This document shows, one piece after another, positions 1 to 6,020 of a stretch of DNA of 10,032 nt. The DNA comes from JAIOIW01 sp050304175 (GTDB lineage Bacteria; Pseudomonadota; Alphaproteobacteria; Rhizobiales; Rhizobiaceae), in assembly GCA_050304175.1 (NCBI GenBank), contig JBNLDE010000194.1, positions 1 through 10,032 of the forward strand, given 5' to 3'. How positions within the stretch are numbered: the stretch's first letter is position 1; each line of letters begins with the position of its first letter. The position numbers and the translations under genes are program-made. The notes beneath the pieces were generated by a model. The model was not told where the DNA came from, made no database searches, and saw nothing but the letters and a program-made list of their open reading frames with translations.

Positions 1-120
1 ATCTCCACCGAGACCGCGCCGTTCGGCGGCGTCAAGCAGTCCGGCCTCGGCCGTGAAGGCTCCCATTACGGCATCGAGGACTATCTCGAGGTCAAATATG
101 TCTGCATCGGCGGCGTGTAG
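1..120 (+). CDS. gabD: Aldehyde dehydrogenase C-terminus, succinate-semialdehyde dehydrogenase type (partial, 5' end outside window)
   Basis: Frame 1 is open from the first base to a TAG at 118-120 and encodes the last 39 residues of an aldehyde dehydrogenase. It contains the conserved APFGGVKQSGLGREG stretch followed by GIEDYLEVKYVCIGG. In the family this segment lies near the end of the catalytic domain, and the GIEDYLE(V/I)KY tail is characteristic of NAD(P)+-dependent succinate-semialdehyde dehydrogenases. These oxidise succinate semialdehyde to succinate in the GABA/4-aminobutyrate route, in the cytoplasm. The nucleophile cysteine and the cofactor-binding part lie upstream of the window, so the substrate assignment rests on the tail alone and another semialdehyde dehydrogenase remains possible. 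The next gene starts 123 bp downstream behind a possible promoter, so it need not belong to this transcript. Confidence 0.85.
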   Translation: MSTETAPFGGVKQSGLGREGSHYGIEDYLEVKYVCIGGV

Positions 121-163
121 GCGATCGACCCGGCCGGGAACGCGATTTAATCCCGTCTGCATA

Positions 164-192
164 TTGCGCCAGTCGCGGCATGCTCCTAGACA
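164..192 (+). promoter_or_regulatory. Candidate promoter for the dedA-like/dsbB pair
   Basis: TTGCGC (164-169) and TAGACA (187-192) are separated by 17 bp and lie about 50 bp before the ATG at 244. Both hexamers fit a sigma-70-type promoter only loosely, but the spacing is ideal and the pair sits in the only gap ahead of this two-gene unit. This is inferred from pattern only. Confidence 0.35.
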
Positions 193-243
193 GGATCGCC
201 GCCGCATGCGTGACGGCCTGCCCAACGGAGCCTGACCGAACCG

Positions 244-825
244 ATGCTGCGTCGTCTCTACGACTGGACCATGTCGCTGGCGGCGACCCGCTACGCCGGA
301 GCCGCCCTGGCCGGCGTCTCGTTCGCGGAGAGTTCCTTCTTTCCCATCCCGCCGGATGTGCTTCTGATTCCGATGGTCCTGGCCGAGCGGTCGCGCTGGT
401 TCCGCTACGCCTTGGTCTGCACCCTGTCGTCGATCGCCGGCGCATTTGTCGGCTACGCTATCGGCGCATTGCTGTACGAGACCATCGGCCAACCCATCCT
501 TGCCTTCTACGGCAAGGAAGACGCGTTCGTGCGCATCAGCGAATGGTACAACGTCTGGGGCGGCTGGGGTGTCCTGTTCGCCGCTGTGACCCCGTTCCCC
601 TACAAGGTGCTGACGATCTTCTCCGGCGCGACCGGCCTCAATCTGGCGATCTTCGCGCTTGTCAGCGTGATCGGACGTTCGTTCCGGTTCTTTCTTGTGG
701 CCTGGCTACTCCATCGCTGGGGAGCGCCCATGCGCACCTTCATTGAAAAGAACCTCAACCTTCTTTTCGTCATCTTCATGGTTCTCTTGATCGGCGGTTT
801 CGCCACCATCAGGTATCTGTTCTAG
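244..825 (+). CDS. DedA/YqaA-family (SNARE-associated, VTT-domain) inner membrane protein
   Basis: A 193-residue hydrophobic protein of the YqaA branch of the DedA/VTT superfamily. It has several membrane segments, roughly at residues 17-47, 55-80, 105-130, 135-157 and 172-190. Visible family features are a conserved acidic residue before a proline-rich re-entrant turn (E29 and PIPPD at 34-38), a second turn TPFPYK at 116-121, and the arginine-rich GRSFRFF at 144-150. DedA proteins are implicated in lipid-carrier (undecaprenyl phosphate or phospholipid) flipping and envelope homeostasis; the substrate of YqaA members is not established. The ATG at 244 has only a distant GGAG (227-230). A later in-frame ATG at 271 has no ribosome-binding site, so 244 is kept. 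dsbB begins 9 bp after the stop, so both are probably translated from one mRNA. Confidence 0.88.
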   Translation: MLRRLYDWTMSLAATRYAGAALAGVSFAESSFFPIPPDVLLIPMVLAERSRWFRYALVCTLSSIAGAFVGYAIGALLYETIGQPILAFYGKEDAFVRISEWYNVWGGWGVLFAAVTPFPYKVLTIFSGATGLNLAIFALVSVIGRSFRFFLVAWLLHRWGAPMRTFIEKNLNLLFVIFMVLLIGGFATIRYLF

Positions 826-834
826 GAAGTTTGG

Positions 835-1341
835 ATGCTGACCCACTCAACCGGACGCCGTCAGACCCTCACCGCGGGCTTTCTCGCCCTGGCGATGGCC
901 GCCACCGTGGGTACGGCCCTCGGATTCGAGCATATCGGCGGCTTCATTCCCTGCAAGCTCTGCCTCGAGCAGCGCATCCCCTACTATATCGGCGCGCCCT
1001 TGATGGTTGTCGCATTCGTTTCGGCATGGCTGGACTGGCCGGCCCGGCTCACACGCGGCCTGCTCATTGCCGGCGGATTGCTGATGGTCGTTGGCCTGGG
1101 GATCGGCGTCTACCACTCTGGCATCGAATGGGGCTGGTGGCTTGGGCCTGCCGATTGCAGCGGCGGCAAGGACGTCATCACCAAGGACGTCAACGATCTG
1201 TTCGCCAACATGGCCAAGCAGCCGCCCTCCTGCGACAAGGCTGCGGCGCGCTTACTCGGTCTGTCCTTTGCCGGGTGGAACGTGATCGCCAGCCTGGTCC
1301 TGGCGGCAGTCGCCTTTAACGGCGCCTGCAGGAAAGCCTAG
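835..1341 (+). CDS. dsbB: Disulfide bond formation protein DsbB
   Basis: A 168-residue membrane protein with four predicted helices (about 12-30, 48-66, 74-92 and 145-163). It carries both redox-active cysteine pairs of DsbB: C40-x-x-C43 in PCKLCLEQRIPYY, and C108/C133 in the second periplasmic loop. DsbB reoxidises the periplasmic thiol oxidase DsbA and passes the electrons to ubiquinone in the inner membrane. The second loop is long (about 25 residues between the cysteines) and the sequence ends shortly after helix 4, which is ordinary for alphaproteobacterial members. The ATG at 835 follows GGAAG (826-830), directly after the upstream stop codon, which supports translational coupling with the DedA-like gene. 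No dsbA is adjacent. Confidence 0.93.
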   Translation: MLTHSTGRRQTLTAGFLALAMAATVGTALGFEHIGGFIPCKLCLEQRIPYYIGAPLMVVAFVSAWLDWPARLTRGLLIAGGLLMVVGLGIGVYHSGIEWGWWLGPADCSGGKDVITKDVNDLFANMAKQPPSCDKAAARLLGLSFAGWNVIASLVLAAVAFNGACRKA

Positions 1342-1380
1342 AGCCTGGAGCCGGCCGCCTTCGGATGAACTCGCCGGACG

Positions 1381-1399
1381 CCGGGATTTCGTATCCCGG
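1381..1399. terminator. Perfect hairpin between convergent genes, terminator-like without a U-tract
   Basis: CCGGGAT (1381-1387) and ATCCCGG (1393-1399) form a perfect 7-bp stem with a 5-nt TTCGT loop. It lies 40 bp after the dsbB stop and 56 bp from the HNH endonuclease stop. Neither strand has a run of T after it, so it is not a textbook intrinsic terminator. It may instead protect the 3' ends of transcripts or assist Rho-dependent ends. Confidence 0.4.
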
Positions 1400-1454
1400 G
1401 GAGGAATGCTGCAAGCACCGTCAGCCCGGCGCCTGCACTTGAAGACGGGCGACT

Positions 1455-2012
1455 CTACGGCTCCAGCACGCTGTCCCAGTAGAGAAAGTCCATCCAGCTT
1501 TCGTGCAGGTAATTGGGCGGAAAGGCCCGCCCGTTATTGTGCAGATCGTGGACCGTGGGCTTGTACGGTTTCTGCCGCGGCCACATGCCCGCCTCGCGCG
1601 GCAGCATGCCGCCCTTCTTCAGATTGCAGGGCGAACAGGCGGCGACGATGTTTTCCCAGGTCGTGATGCCTCCGCAGCGTCGTGGCACGACGTGGTCGAA
1701 GGTGAGGTCCTGGTCGGATCCGCAATACTGGCAATGGAACCGGTCCCGCAGGAAGACATTGAAGCGCGTGAAAGCAGGGTGGCGCACCGGCTTGATGTAG
1801 CTTTTCAGCGAAACGACGCTGGGCACCCGCATGCGAAACGACGGCGAGGAAACTTCATGCTCGTATTCGGCAACGATGTTGACGCGATCGAGAAACACGG
1901 CCTTGATCGCGTCCTGCCACGACCAAAGAGACAGCGGGTAGTAGCTCAGCGGACGATAGTCCGCATTGAGGACCAGCGCAGGCAGCCCGTCCGGATTGAC
2001 GGCGACCGTCAC
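1455..2012 (-). CDS. HNH endonuclease
   Basis: A 185-residue protein read from a GTG at 2012. An upstream ATG at 2054 is in frame, but the GTG sits 8 nt behind a near-perfect Shine-Dalgarno (AAAGGAGG, 2021-2028), and the protein then begins TVAVNPDGLPALVLNADYRP. The HNH nuclease core is at residues 92-135: zinc-binding C94-x-x-C97 and C126-x-x-C129, the D106-H107 pair in TFDHVVPRRCGG, and N121 and N130 in WENIVAACSPCN. The N-terminal 90 residues (LSYYPLSLWSWQDAIKAVFLDRVNIV) form a conserved extension of this family, which is common in alphaproteobacteria and usually not linked to a restriction or phage locus. The natural substrate is unknown to me. The downstream minus-strand neighbourhood is empty, and the upstream gene is a DNA glycosylase, so a DNA-repair role is possible but is only inference. 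Confidence 0.92.
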   Translation of the reverse strand: MTVAVNPDGLPALVLNADYRPLSYYPLSLWSWQDAIKAVFLDRVNIVAEYEHEVSSPSFRMRVPSVVSLKSYIKPVRHPAFTRFNVFLRDRFHCQYCGSDQDLTFDHVVPRRCGGITTWENIVAACSPCNLKKGGMLPREAGMWPRQKPYKPTVHDLHNNGRAFPPNYLHESWMDFLYWDSVLEP

Positions 2013-2020
2013 GTCTTTCA

Positions 2021-2028
2021 CCTCCTTT
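2021..2028 (-). promoter_or_regulatory. Strong Shine-Dalgarno that fixes the GTG start of the HNH endonuclease
   Basis: Read on the minus strand this is AAAGGAGG, followed by 8 nt (TGAAAGAC) and then GTG at 2012. It is the strongest ribosome-binding site in the window, and it argues against the in-frame ATG at 2054, which would leave this site inside the coding region. Confidence 0.8.
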
Positions 2029-2050
2029 GGCGGATGAGACCGATCGGCGC

Positions 2051-2063
2051 GCATACTGTATGC
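2051..2063. promoter_or_regulatory. 13-bp perfect palindrome in the HNH endonuclease upstream region
   Basis: GCATACTGTATGC is a perfect palindrome of two 6-bp arms around one central base, 39 bp upstream of the GTG start. On the minus strand it overlaps a plausible -10 (CATACA) placed 16 bp after TTCACA. Its position fits an operator for a dimeric repressor. It does not match the LexA consensus of alphaproteobacteria (GTTC/GAAC half-sites). Confidence 0.4.
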
Positions 2064-2133
2064 CGGACATGACGGGATTGTGAAGCAGGCAAATTAGCGT
2101 TTTGTCGGCAAAAAACGTCCGAACAGGCGGCAT

Positions 2134-2787
2134 TTAGCGCGCTTTTTCGCCGACGACGCCTTCCCGCCCGCGCATCGCGCGGTAATAGGCCCAAAACAGG
2201 CGTGCCGCGACCCCCCTGTGCGGCGACCATGATTCGGCGATTCGCGCCAGCTGCTTTTCGCCTGGCCGCGACGCAAGGCCGAGCGCATCGTGAACCGCCG
2301 CCTGCAGGGCGACATCCTTCTCGGGAAAGATATCGCCATGCCCGGCGCAGAAGAGCAGATAGATCTGCGCTGTCCACGGACCGATGCCGTGCACGGGCGT
2401 CATGCGCCCGATCGCCTCCTCGGCGCTGAGCGCGCAAAGGCCGTGAAGGTCGAGCCCGTCATCGATCACCGCATTCGCGACTGCGACCATCGTGCGCTGT
2501 TTCGGGCGCGAAAGCCCGGCGGCGCGGAAGAGATCTTCCCCCGCCTGCAGCATCGCCTCCGGCGTCAGCGGGCGGATCAGTTGCGACAGTCGGCCGAAGA
2601 TCGCAGCGGCGCTGGCCGTGGAAACCTGTTGCGAGACGATGATTTGGACCAGGCTGGCGAATCCGGGCTTCGACCGGCGTAGGGGCACCTCCCCGGCGGC
2701 CGCGACGACCGGTACCAGGCGCTGATCGATCCGGACAAGGCCGTCGAGGCCGCGCCGGATGTCCTCGGCTGTTTCGATCCTGTTCAG
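2134..2787 (-). CDS. DNA-3-methyladenine glycosylase 2 (AlkA-like, HhH-GPD superfamily)
   Basis: A base-excision repair enzyme that removes alkylated purines. The helix-hairpin-helix is VHGIGPWTA (residues about 132-140, counting from a start at 2787). It is followed by IFPEKDVALQAAV, where D158 is in the catalytic aspartate position of HhH-GPD glycosylases. The SQQVSTASA segment near residue 53 is typical of this branch. The four-cysteine iron-sulfur cluster of the EndoIII branch is absent, so a monofunctional AlkA-type glycosylase is preferred. The first canonical start is GTG at 2688 (184 aa), but the reading frame upstream continues with family-like sequence (NRIETAEDIRRGLDGLVRID). No ATG, GTG or TTG occurs there before the stop at 2839-2841. 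A CTG at 2787 immediately precedes that sequence and would give 217 aa. The N-terminus is therefore uncertain. The gene is divergent from gluQ. Confidence 0.82.
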   Translation of the reverse strand: MNRIETAEDIRRGLDGLVRIDQRLVPVVAAAGEVPLRRSKPGFASLVQIIVSQQVSTASAAAIFGRLSQLIRPLTPEAMLQAGEDLFRAAGLSRPKQRTMVAVANAVIDDGLDLHGLCALSAEEAIGRMTPVHGIGPWTAQIYLLFCAGHGDIFPEKDVALQAAVHDALGLASRPGEKQLARIAESWSPHRGVAARLFWAYYRAMRGREGVVGEKAR

Positions 2788-2817
2788 GAGCTCCGGCCCT
2801 TGTGTTTTTGGATGCCT

Positions 2818-2847
2818 ACAGTAGCAATGGCGCCATGATCACGGCAA
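2818..2847 (-). promoter_or_regulatory. Candidate promoter of the DNA glycosylase gene
   Basis: On the minus strand TTGCCG (2842-2847) and TACTGT (2818-2823) are 18 bp apart. Transcription would start near 2811, leaving about 24 nt before the CTG at 2787. This would suit a start near 2787 better than the GTG at 2688. The hexamers are weak matches. A 10-bp palindrome, ATGGCGCCAT (2827-2836), lies inside the spacer. Confidence 0.35.
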
Positions 2848-2863
2848 TGTCCTTCCTGCCCGC

Positions 2864-3736
2864 ATGACCCGCCGCGTTTTCCGTTTCGCGCCCAGCCCCA
2901 ACGGCGCGCTGCATCTCGGCCACGCCTTTTCGGCCTGCCTGAATTTCGACATGGCGCAGGCCGCCGGCGGCCGGTTTCTGCTGCGCATGGAAGACATCGA
3001 CATCACCCGCTGCACGCCTGCCTACGAACAGGCGATCCTCAACGATCTCGCCTGGCTCGGCCTTGAGTGGGAACAAGCGGTGCGGCGACAGTCCGACCAT
3101 TTTGCCGACTATCGCAAGGCGCTCGACATATTGATCGACGCCGGCCTGGTCTATCCGGGTTTCATGAGCCGCACCGCGGTGCGCGACTGGATCGCGGACC
3201 GCGGCGCCGACATGTGGCCGCGCGATCCGGACGGTGCGCCCCGCTATCCCGGCATCGAACGCGACATGGCGGAAACCGGCTGGCGCCGCCGGATCGCCGA
3301 CGGCGAGCCCTTCGCCTGGCGTCTCGATGTCGAGCGTGCGCTCGACCACGCCGGCGGATCGCCCGGCTGGGAGGAAACCGGCGCTGGGCCCCGGGGCGAA
3401 ACCGGCCCGGTACCCGGCGACGCGCGGGCGTGGGGCGACGTGGTGATCGCGCGCAAGGAAATTCCCACCAGTTACCATCTTGCCGTCGTCGTTGACGATG
3501 CGTTGCAGGGCATTTCCGACGTGGTTCGCGGGCGCGACCTGTTCCATGCGACATCCGTGCATCGCCTGCTGCAGGCGCTACTCGGCTTTCCGGCCCCGCT
3601 CTATCACCATCACGGCCTCGTGCTCGACACCGACGGGCGGAAGCTGTCGAAAAGCCGGCGCGACACCGCGCTTTCCGCGCTGCGTGCGGCCGGAACCACG
3701 CCGCGTGACATCAGGAGAATGGTCGGTCTCGGCTAG
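2864..3736 (+). CDS. gluQ: Glutamyl-Q tRNA(Asp) synthetase
   Basis: A 290-residue paralogue of the glutamyl-tRNA synthetase catalytic domain, lacking the anticodon-binding domain that true GltX (about 470-490 aa) carries. The class I signatures are present: FAPSPNGALHLGHA (HIGH-type HLGH at 17-20) and KLSKS (260-264). This enzyme attaches glutamate to queuosine at position 34 of tRNA(Asp) in the cytoplasm. In the E. coli protein a zinc ion is held by a C-x-C pair, a tyrosine and a further cysteine. Here the equivalent segment reads YPGFMSR (97-103), with G99 and M101 in place of the cysteines, and only Y128 survives in the second half-site. Residues 163-190 form a Gly/Pro-rich, probably flexible stretch. 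There is no clear Shine-Dalgarno before the ATG; nearby ATGs at 2835 and 2847 are out of frame. Confidence 0.93.
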   Translation: MTRRVFRFAPSPNGALHLGHAFSACLNFDMAQAAGGRFLLRMEDIDITRCTPAYEQAILNDLAWLGLEWEQAVRRQSDHFADYRKALDILIDAGLVYPGFMSRTAVRDWIADRGADMWPRDPDGAPRYPGIERDMAETGWRRRIADGEPFAWRLDVERALDHAGGSPGWEETGAGPRGETGPVPGDARAWGDVVIARKEIPTSYHLAVVVDDALQGISDVVRGRDLFHATSVHRLLQALLGFPAPLYHHHGLVLDTDGRKLSKSRRDTALSALRAAGTTPRDIRRMVGLG

Positions 3737-3749
3737 ACCGGCGCGGACG

Positions 3750-4040
3750 CTATCGCAATCGGTTGAGAACGGCCTTGGCGAGCATCAGCAATGTCAGGGT
3801 CGCGAAACCGCCCGCAACCCCTGCGCCCACGCCCATGTCGAGATGGCGGAAGCGAATGCCGAAATAGTTGGCAAAGTAGATCCCCAGGAAGAACCCGACC
3901 GTCATGACGACCATGTTTCCGGTCGGGCCGAAGCCGTCCTCGTTCATGATCCGATCGAGCGCATATCCGAAAATGAAGGAAAGCAGCGCCACCGTCACGA
4001 CGGCCATCACCAGCCATTCTGTCGGGATTTTGGAGAGCAT
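3750..4040 (-). CDS. Small membrane protein of unknown function, three predicted helices
   Basis: A 96-residue protein starting with MLSKIPTEW, with predicted membrane helices at about 8-28, 42-60 and 68-91. A longer reading from 4094 is possible, but the ATG at 4040 is preceded by GGAG with 8 nt spacing and the extra 18 residues are not hydrophobic, so the shorter start is chosen. Between helices 1 and 2 is a charged and then Gly-rich loop, LDRIMNEDGFGPTGN. The second half is rich in Gly and Ala (GVGAGVAGG), as in small helix-packing proteins such as the YeaQ/GlsB group, but I cannot place it there with confidence. It converges on gluQ with 13 bp between stop codons and is transcribed away from the EamA transporter. 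I do not recognise a function. Confidence 0.75.
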   Translation of the reverse strand: MLSKIPTEWLVMAVVTVALLSFIFGYALDRIMNEDGFGPTGNMVVMTVGFFLGIYFANYFGIRFRHLDMGVGAGVAGGFATLTLLMLAKAVLNRLR

Positions 4041-4108
4041 CGTCTTTACTCCGGCGCAATATCGCGTATGCCGGACAGGTTCCGGACCCGCCATCTTACG
4101 CCGGAAAT

Positions 4109-4128
4109 GATTACCCGTTGATTACCCG
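4109..4128. repeat. Tandem GATTACCCG direct repeat in a divergent promoter region
   Basis: GATTACCCG occurs at 4109-4117 and again at 4120-4128, giving an 11-bp period, about one turn of the helix. The pair lies between the divergent starts at 4040 (-) and 4167 (+). Two half-sites on one face of the DNA is an arrangement used by response regulators and other activators, so this is a candidate operator. No regulator gene is adjacent. Confidence 0.45.
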
Positions 4129-4146
4129 CCCCTTCGCGGGCATTTT
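4125..4146 (+). terminator. Terminator-like hairpin ahead of the EamA transporter
   Basis: CCCGC (4125-4129) pairs with GCGGG (4136-4140) across a 6-nt loop and is followed by CATTTTCT. The stem is only 5 bp and the T run is short. It points toward the transporter gene 20 bp downstream and has no + strand gene directly before it, so if real it would act as a leader attenuator or end a short transcript rather than close an operon. Confidence 0.3.
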
Positions 4147-4166
4147 CTGCCCCGCTGCTTTCACGG

Positions 4167-5072
4167 ATGTCCATGATCGCCATTACCCGCCTCGCTCCCG
4201 CCCTGTTCGTCGTTCTCTGGGCCACCGGATTCATCGGCGCGCGCTACGCCATGCCCTGGGCCGAGCCGTTCGGCTTTCTCGCCACGCGCTTCGTCATTTC
4301 CGCCACGCTGATCTGGGCGTTGTGCATGTGGTTCCGCGCGCCGGCCATGCGGGCTGCGAGCATCGGCCATTCGATCGTCGCCGGCGTTCTGATGCACGGC
4401 GTCTATCTCGGCAGCGTGTTCTGGGCGATCAATGCGGGCATGCCGGCCGGCCTGTCGGCGCTGGTCATCGGCCTGCAGCCGCTGATAACCGCATTCATGG
4501 CCGGCCCCACGCTGGGCGAGCGCATCGAACCGCGCCATTGGGCCGGGCTCGTAATCGGGTTTGTCGGCGTGGTCATCGTGCTTTCGCCGCGCCTCGGCGT
4601 GCTCGGCAGCGGCATCAACGCCGCTACGCTCGGCGCCTCCATTCTTTCCGTGCTCGGCATGAGCGCGGGAACGATCTGGCAGAAGAAGTTCGTGCGCAAC
4701 GGGGATCTTCTGCGCGGCACCTTCTGGCAGTATGTCGGCGCGGCGGCAGCGACGGGGCTGCTCGCGACGATGTTCGAAACGGGCACGTTCGTGCTGACCG
4801 GCGAGCTCGTCTTCGCCATGGCCTGGCTGGTTTTCGTCCTGTCGCTCGGCGCGATCCTGCTGCTGATGTACCTGATCGGCCAGGGCGCGATTTCCCGCGT
4901 GGCCTCTCTGTTCTATCTTGTCCCTGCCTGCACGGCTGTCCTTGCCTGGATCCTGTTCGGCGAACAATTGTCGGCAATCCAGATCGCCGGCATGGCGGTC
5001 AGTGCGGTCGGCGTTGCCCTGGCTACCGCGAAGCGCCGCGAACGTTCGCCCGCAACGACCGGAAACGCATGA
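4167..5072 (+). CDS. EamA/DMT-family transporter
   Basis: A 301-residue inner membrane protein of the drug/metabolite transporter superfamily, with ten predicted helices arranged as two EamA repeats (about 8-137 and 152-288). Typical features are the N-terminal LAPALFVVLWATGFIGARYA, the first-repeat end PTLGERI..WAGLVIGFVGVVIV, and the second-repeat end FLVPACTAVLAWILFGEQL-like sequence followed by IAGMAVSAVGVALA. Members export amino acids, other metabolites or toxic compounds; the substrate cannot be read from sequence. The start could be the ATG at 4167 or the one two codons later at 4173, and neither has a good ribosome-binding site. The 3' end overlaps the convergent YihY gene by 50 bp. 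Confidence 0.9.
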   Translation: MSMIAITRLAPALFVVLWATGFIGARYAMPWAEPFGFLATRFVISATLIWALCMWFRAPAMRAASIGHSIVAGVLMHGVYLGSVFWAINAGMPAGLSALVIGLQPLITAFMAGPTLGERIEPRHWAGLVIGFVGVVIVLSPRLGVLGSGINAATLGASILSVLGMSAGTIWQKKFVRNGDLLRGTFWQYVGAAAATGLLATMFETGTFVLTGELVFAMAWLVFVLSLGAILLLMYLIGQGAISRVASLFYLVPACTAVLAWILFGEQLSAIQIAGMAVSAVGVALATAKRRERSPATTGNA

Positions 5073-5883
5073 TCGCGGCGTTCAGCTCGCCGCCGATGAT
5101 GAAGATCGCCGAGACGATATACAGGAAGATGATCGCCACCATGATCGAGGCGAGGCCCGCATAGGTGCTCGCATAATTGGCGAAATTGTCGAGATAGGTG
5201 GCGAACACGGCCGAACCCGCCATCCAGGCGATCAGCGTCAACCCCACGCCGGGCAGGATGTCGAGGATCCGGCGATGTCCCGACGGCAGCCACAAATGGC
5301 TGAAGACGAGCCCCGTGATCAGCACGAGGGCGGCGACGAGAAGCCGCCACTGGTTGAGATCGACCGCGATCGCCGCCATTGCGGGGAACCGCCTTTGCAG
5401 GATGCCCAGCGCCACCGGCACCGCAACCAGCAACAGGCTGGTCACGACCAGCGTCACGGTCGCCAGCAGGACAAAGCCGAGGCTCTGCAGCCGCAGCACT
5501 ATGGCCGACCGCGTCTCGATCTGCCTGTAGGCGCGGTTCAGCGAAGTCCGCAATGCCTCGACCCCGCTCGAGGCGAAAAAGAAGGCGAGCAGCACGCCGA
5601 TCGTAAGAAGGTCGCCGCGCTGGACGGTCAGCACATTGGCCACCTCGTGCGCCAACGGCTCGGCGATTGCCGCCGGCCAGGTATCGAAAATGAGATGCAT
5701 CGCCGAATCGGCGAATGTTTCCGCACCGAGAAATCCGGCCAGCGCCGTCGCAAAGATCAGGAATGGAAACATCGCCATCAGCGTCGACAGCGCCACGTGG
5801 CTCGCGAGCGCCCAGCCGTCATCCTGGCTGAAATGGCCGAGCGCATCGCCGACTATCCGTTTCAGTGCCACCAGTTTGCGCAT
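5023..5883 (-). CDS. YihY/BrkB-family inner membrane protein
   Basis: A 286-residue polytopic protein with about six helices. It shows the family's N-terminal block (WALASHVALSTLMAMFPFLIF, about 24-44), the segment FFFASSGVEALRTSLNRAY (101-119), and the C-terminal YAGLASIMVAIIFLYIVSAIF followed by IIGGELNAA (241-270). YihY proteins were once annotated as ribonuclease BN, which has been shown to be wrong; some members are called BrkB from a Bordetella serum-resistance locus. The molecular function is still unknown. The ATG at 5883 follows AAGGG at a short spacing of 5 nt. The last 50 bp are antisense to the end of the EamA transporter. The gene is divergent from the SDR gene. Confidence 0.9.
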   Translation of the reverse strand: MRKLVALKRIVGDALGHFSQDDGWALASHVALSTLMAMFPFLIFATALAGFLGAETFADSAMHLIFDTWPAAIAEPLAHEVANVLTVQRGDLLTIGVLLAFFFASSGVEALRTSLNRAYRQIETRSAIVLRLQSLGFVLLATVTLVVTSLLLVAVPVALGILQRRFPAMAAIAVDLNQWRLLVAALVLITGLVFSHLWLPSGHRRILDILPGVGLTLIAWMAGSAVFATYLDNFANYASTYAGLASIMVAIIFLYIVSAIFIIGGELNAAIMRFRSLRANVRGASR

Positions 5884-5954
5884 CTCGCCCTTTCGCGATC
5901 AAGCATTGACGAGCCGCGCCGGGGTTTCGTCGGCGAAGCATCCGCCGGACAACA

Positions 5955-5982
5955 CTTATCGTTGCCCTCCCCGTTTCTATAT
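5955..5982 (+). promoter_or_regulatory. Candidate rhizobial-type promoter of the SDR/HIG1/PduO unit
   Basis: CTTATC (5955-5960) and CTATAT (5977-5982) are 16 bp apart. The -10 matches the rhizobial sigma-70 consensus CTATAT at all six bases and the -35 matches CTTGAC at four of six. Transcription would begin near 5989, about 32 nt before the preferred ATG at 6021. No other good promoter is visible before the two downstream genes. Confidence 0.5.
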
Positions 5983-6020
5983 GGGAAACCGGCTGACGTT
6001 CAAACAGGATGGAAAATTGC

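Noticed and set aside
129..138. CCCGGCCGGG palindrome after the aldehyde dehydrogenase stop
   Set aside because: It is a perfect palindrome with no loop and no T run, so it does not make a terminator, and such GC palindromes are frequent in this composition.
831..1319. A second + strand ORF overlapping dsbB in another frame
   Set aside because: It is rich in Arg/His/Gly, has no motifs, and is fully explained as a shadow of dsbB, whose cysteine pairs are intact.
2058..2069. 12-mer GTATGCCGGACA shared with 4066-4077, both upstream of minus-strand genes
   Set aside because: In a 10-kb window a few exact 12-mer matches are expected by chance, and the distances to the two start codons differ (46 versus 26 bp).
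1455..2787. HNH endonuclease plus glycosylase as a defence or phage module
   Set aside because: Neighbours are all housekeeping genes with matching composition, there is no methylase, helicase, integrase or toxin-like partner, and both families are common chromosomal genes in alphaproteobacteria.
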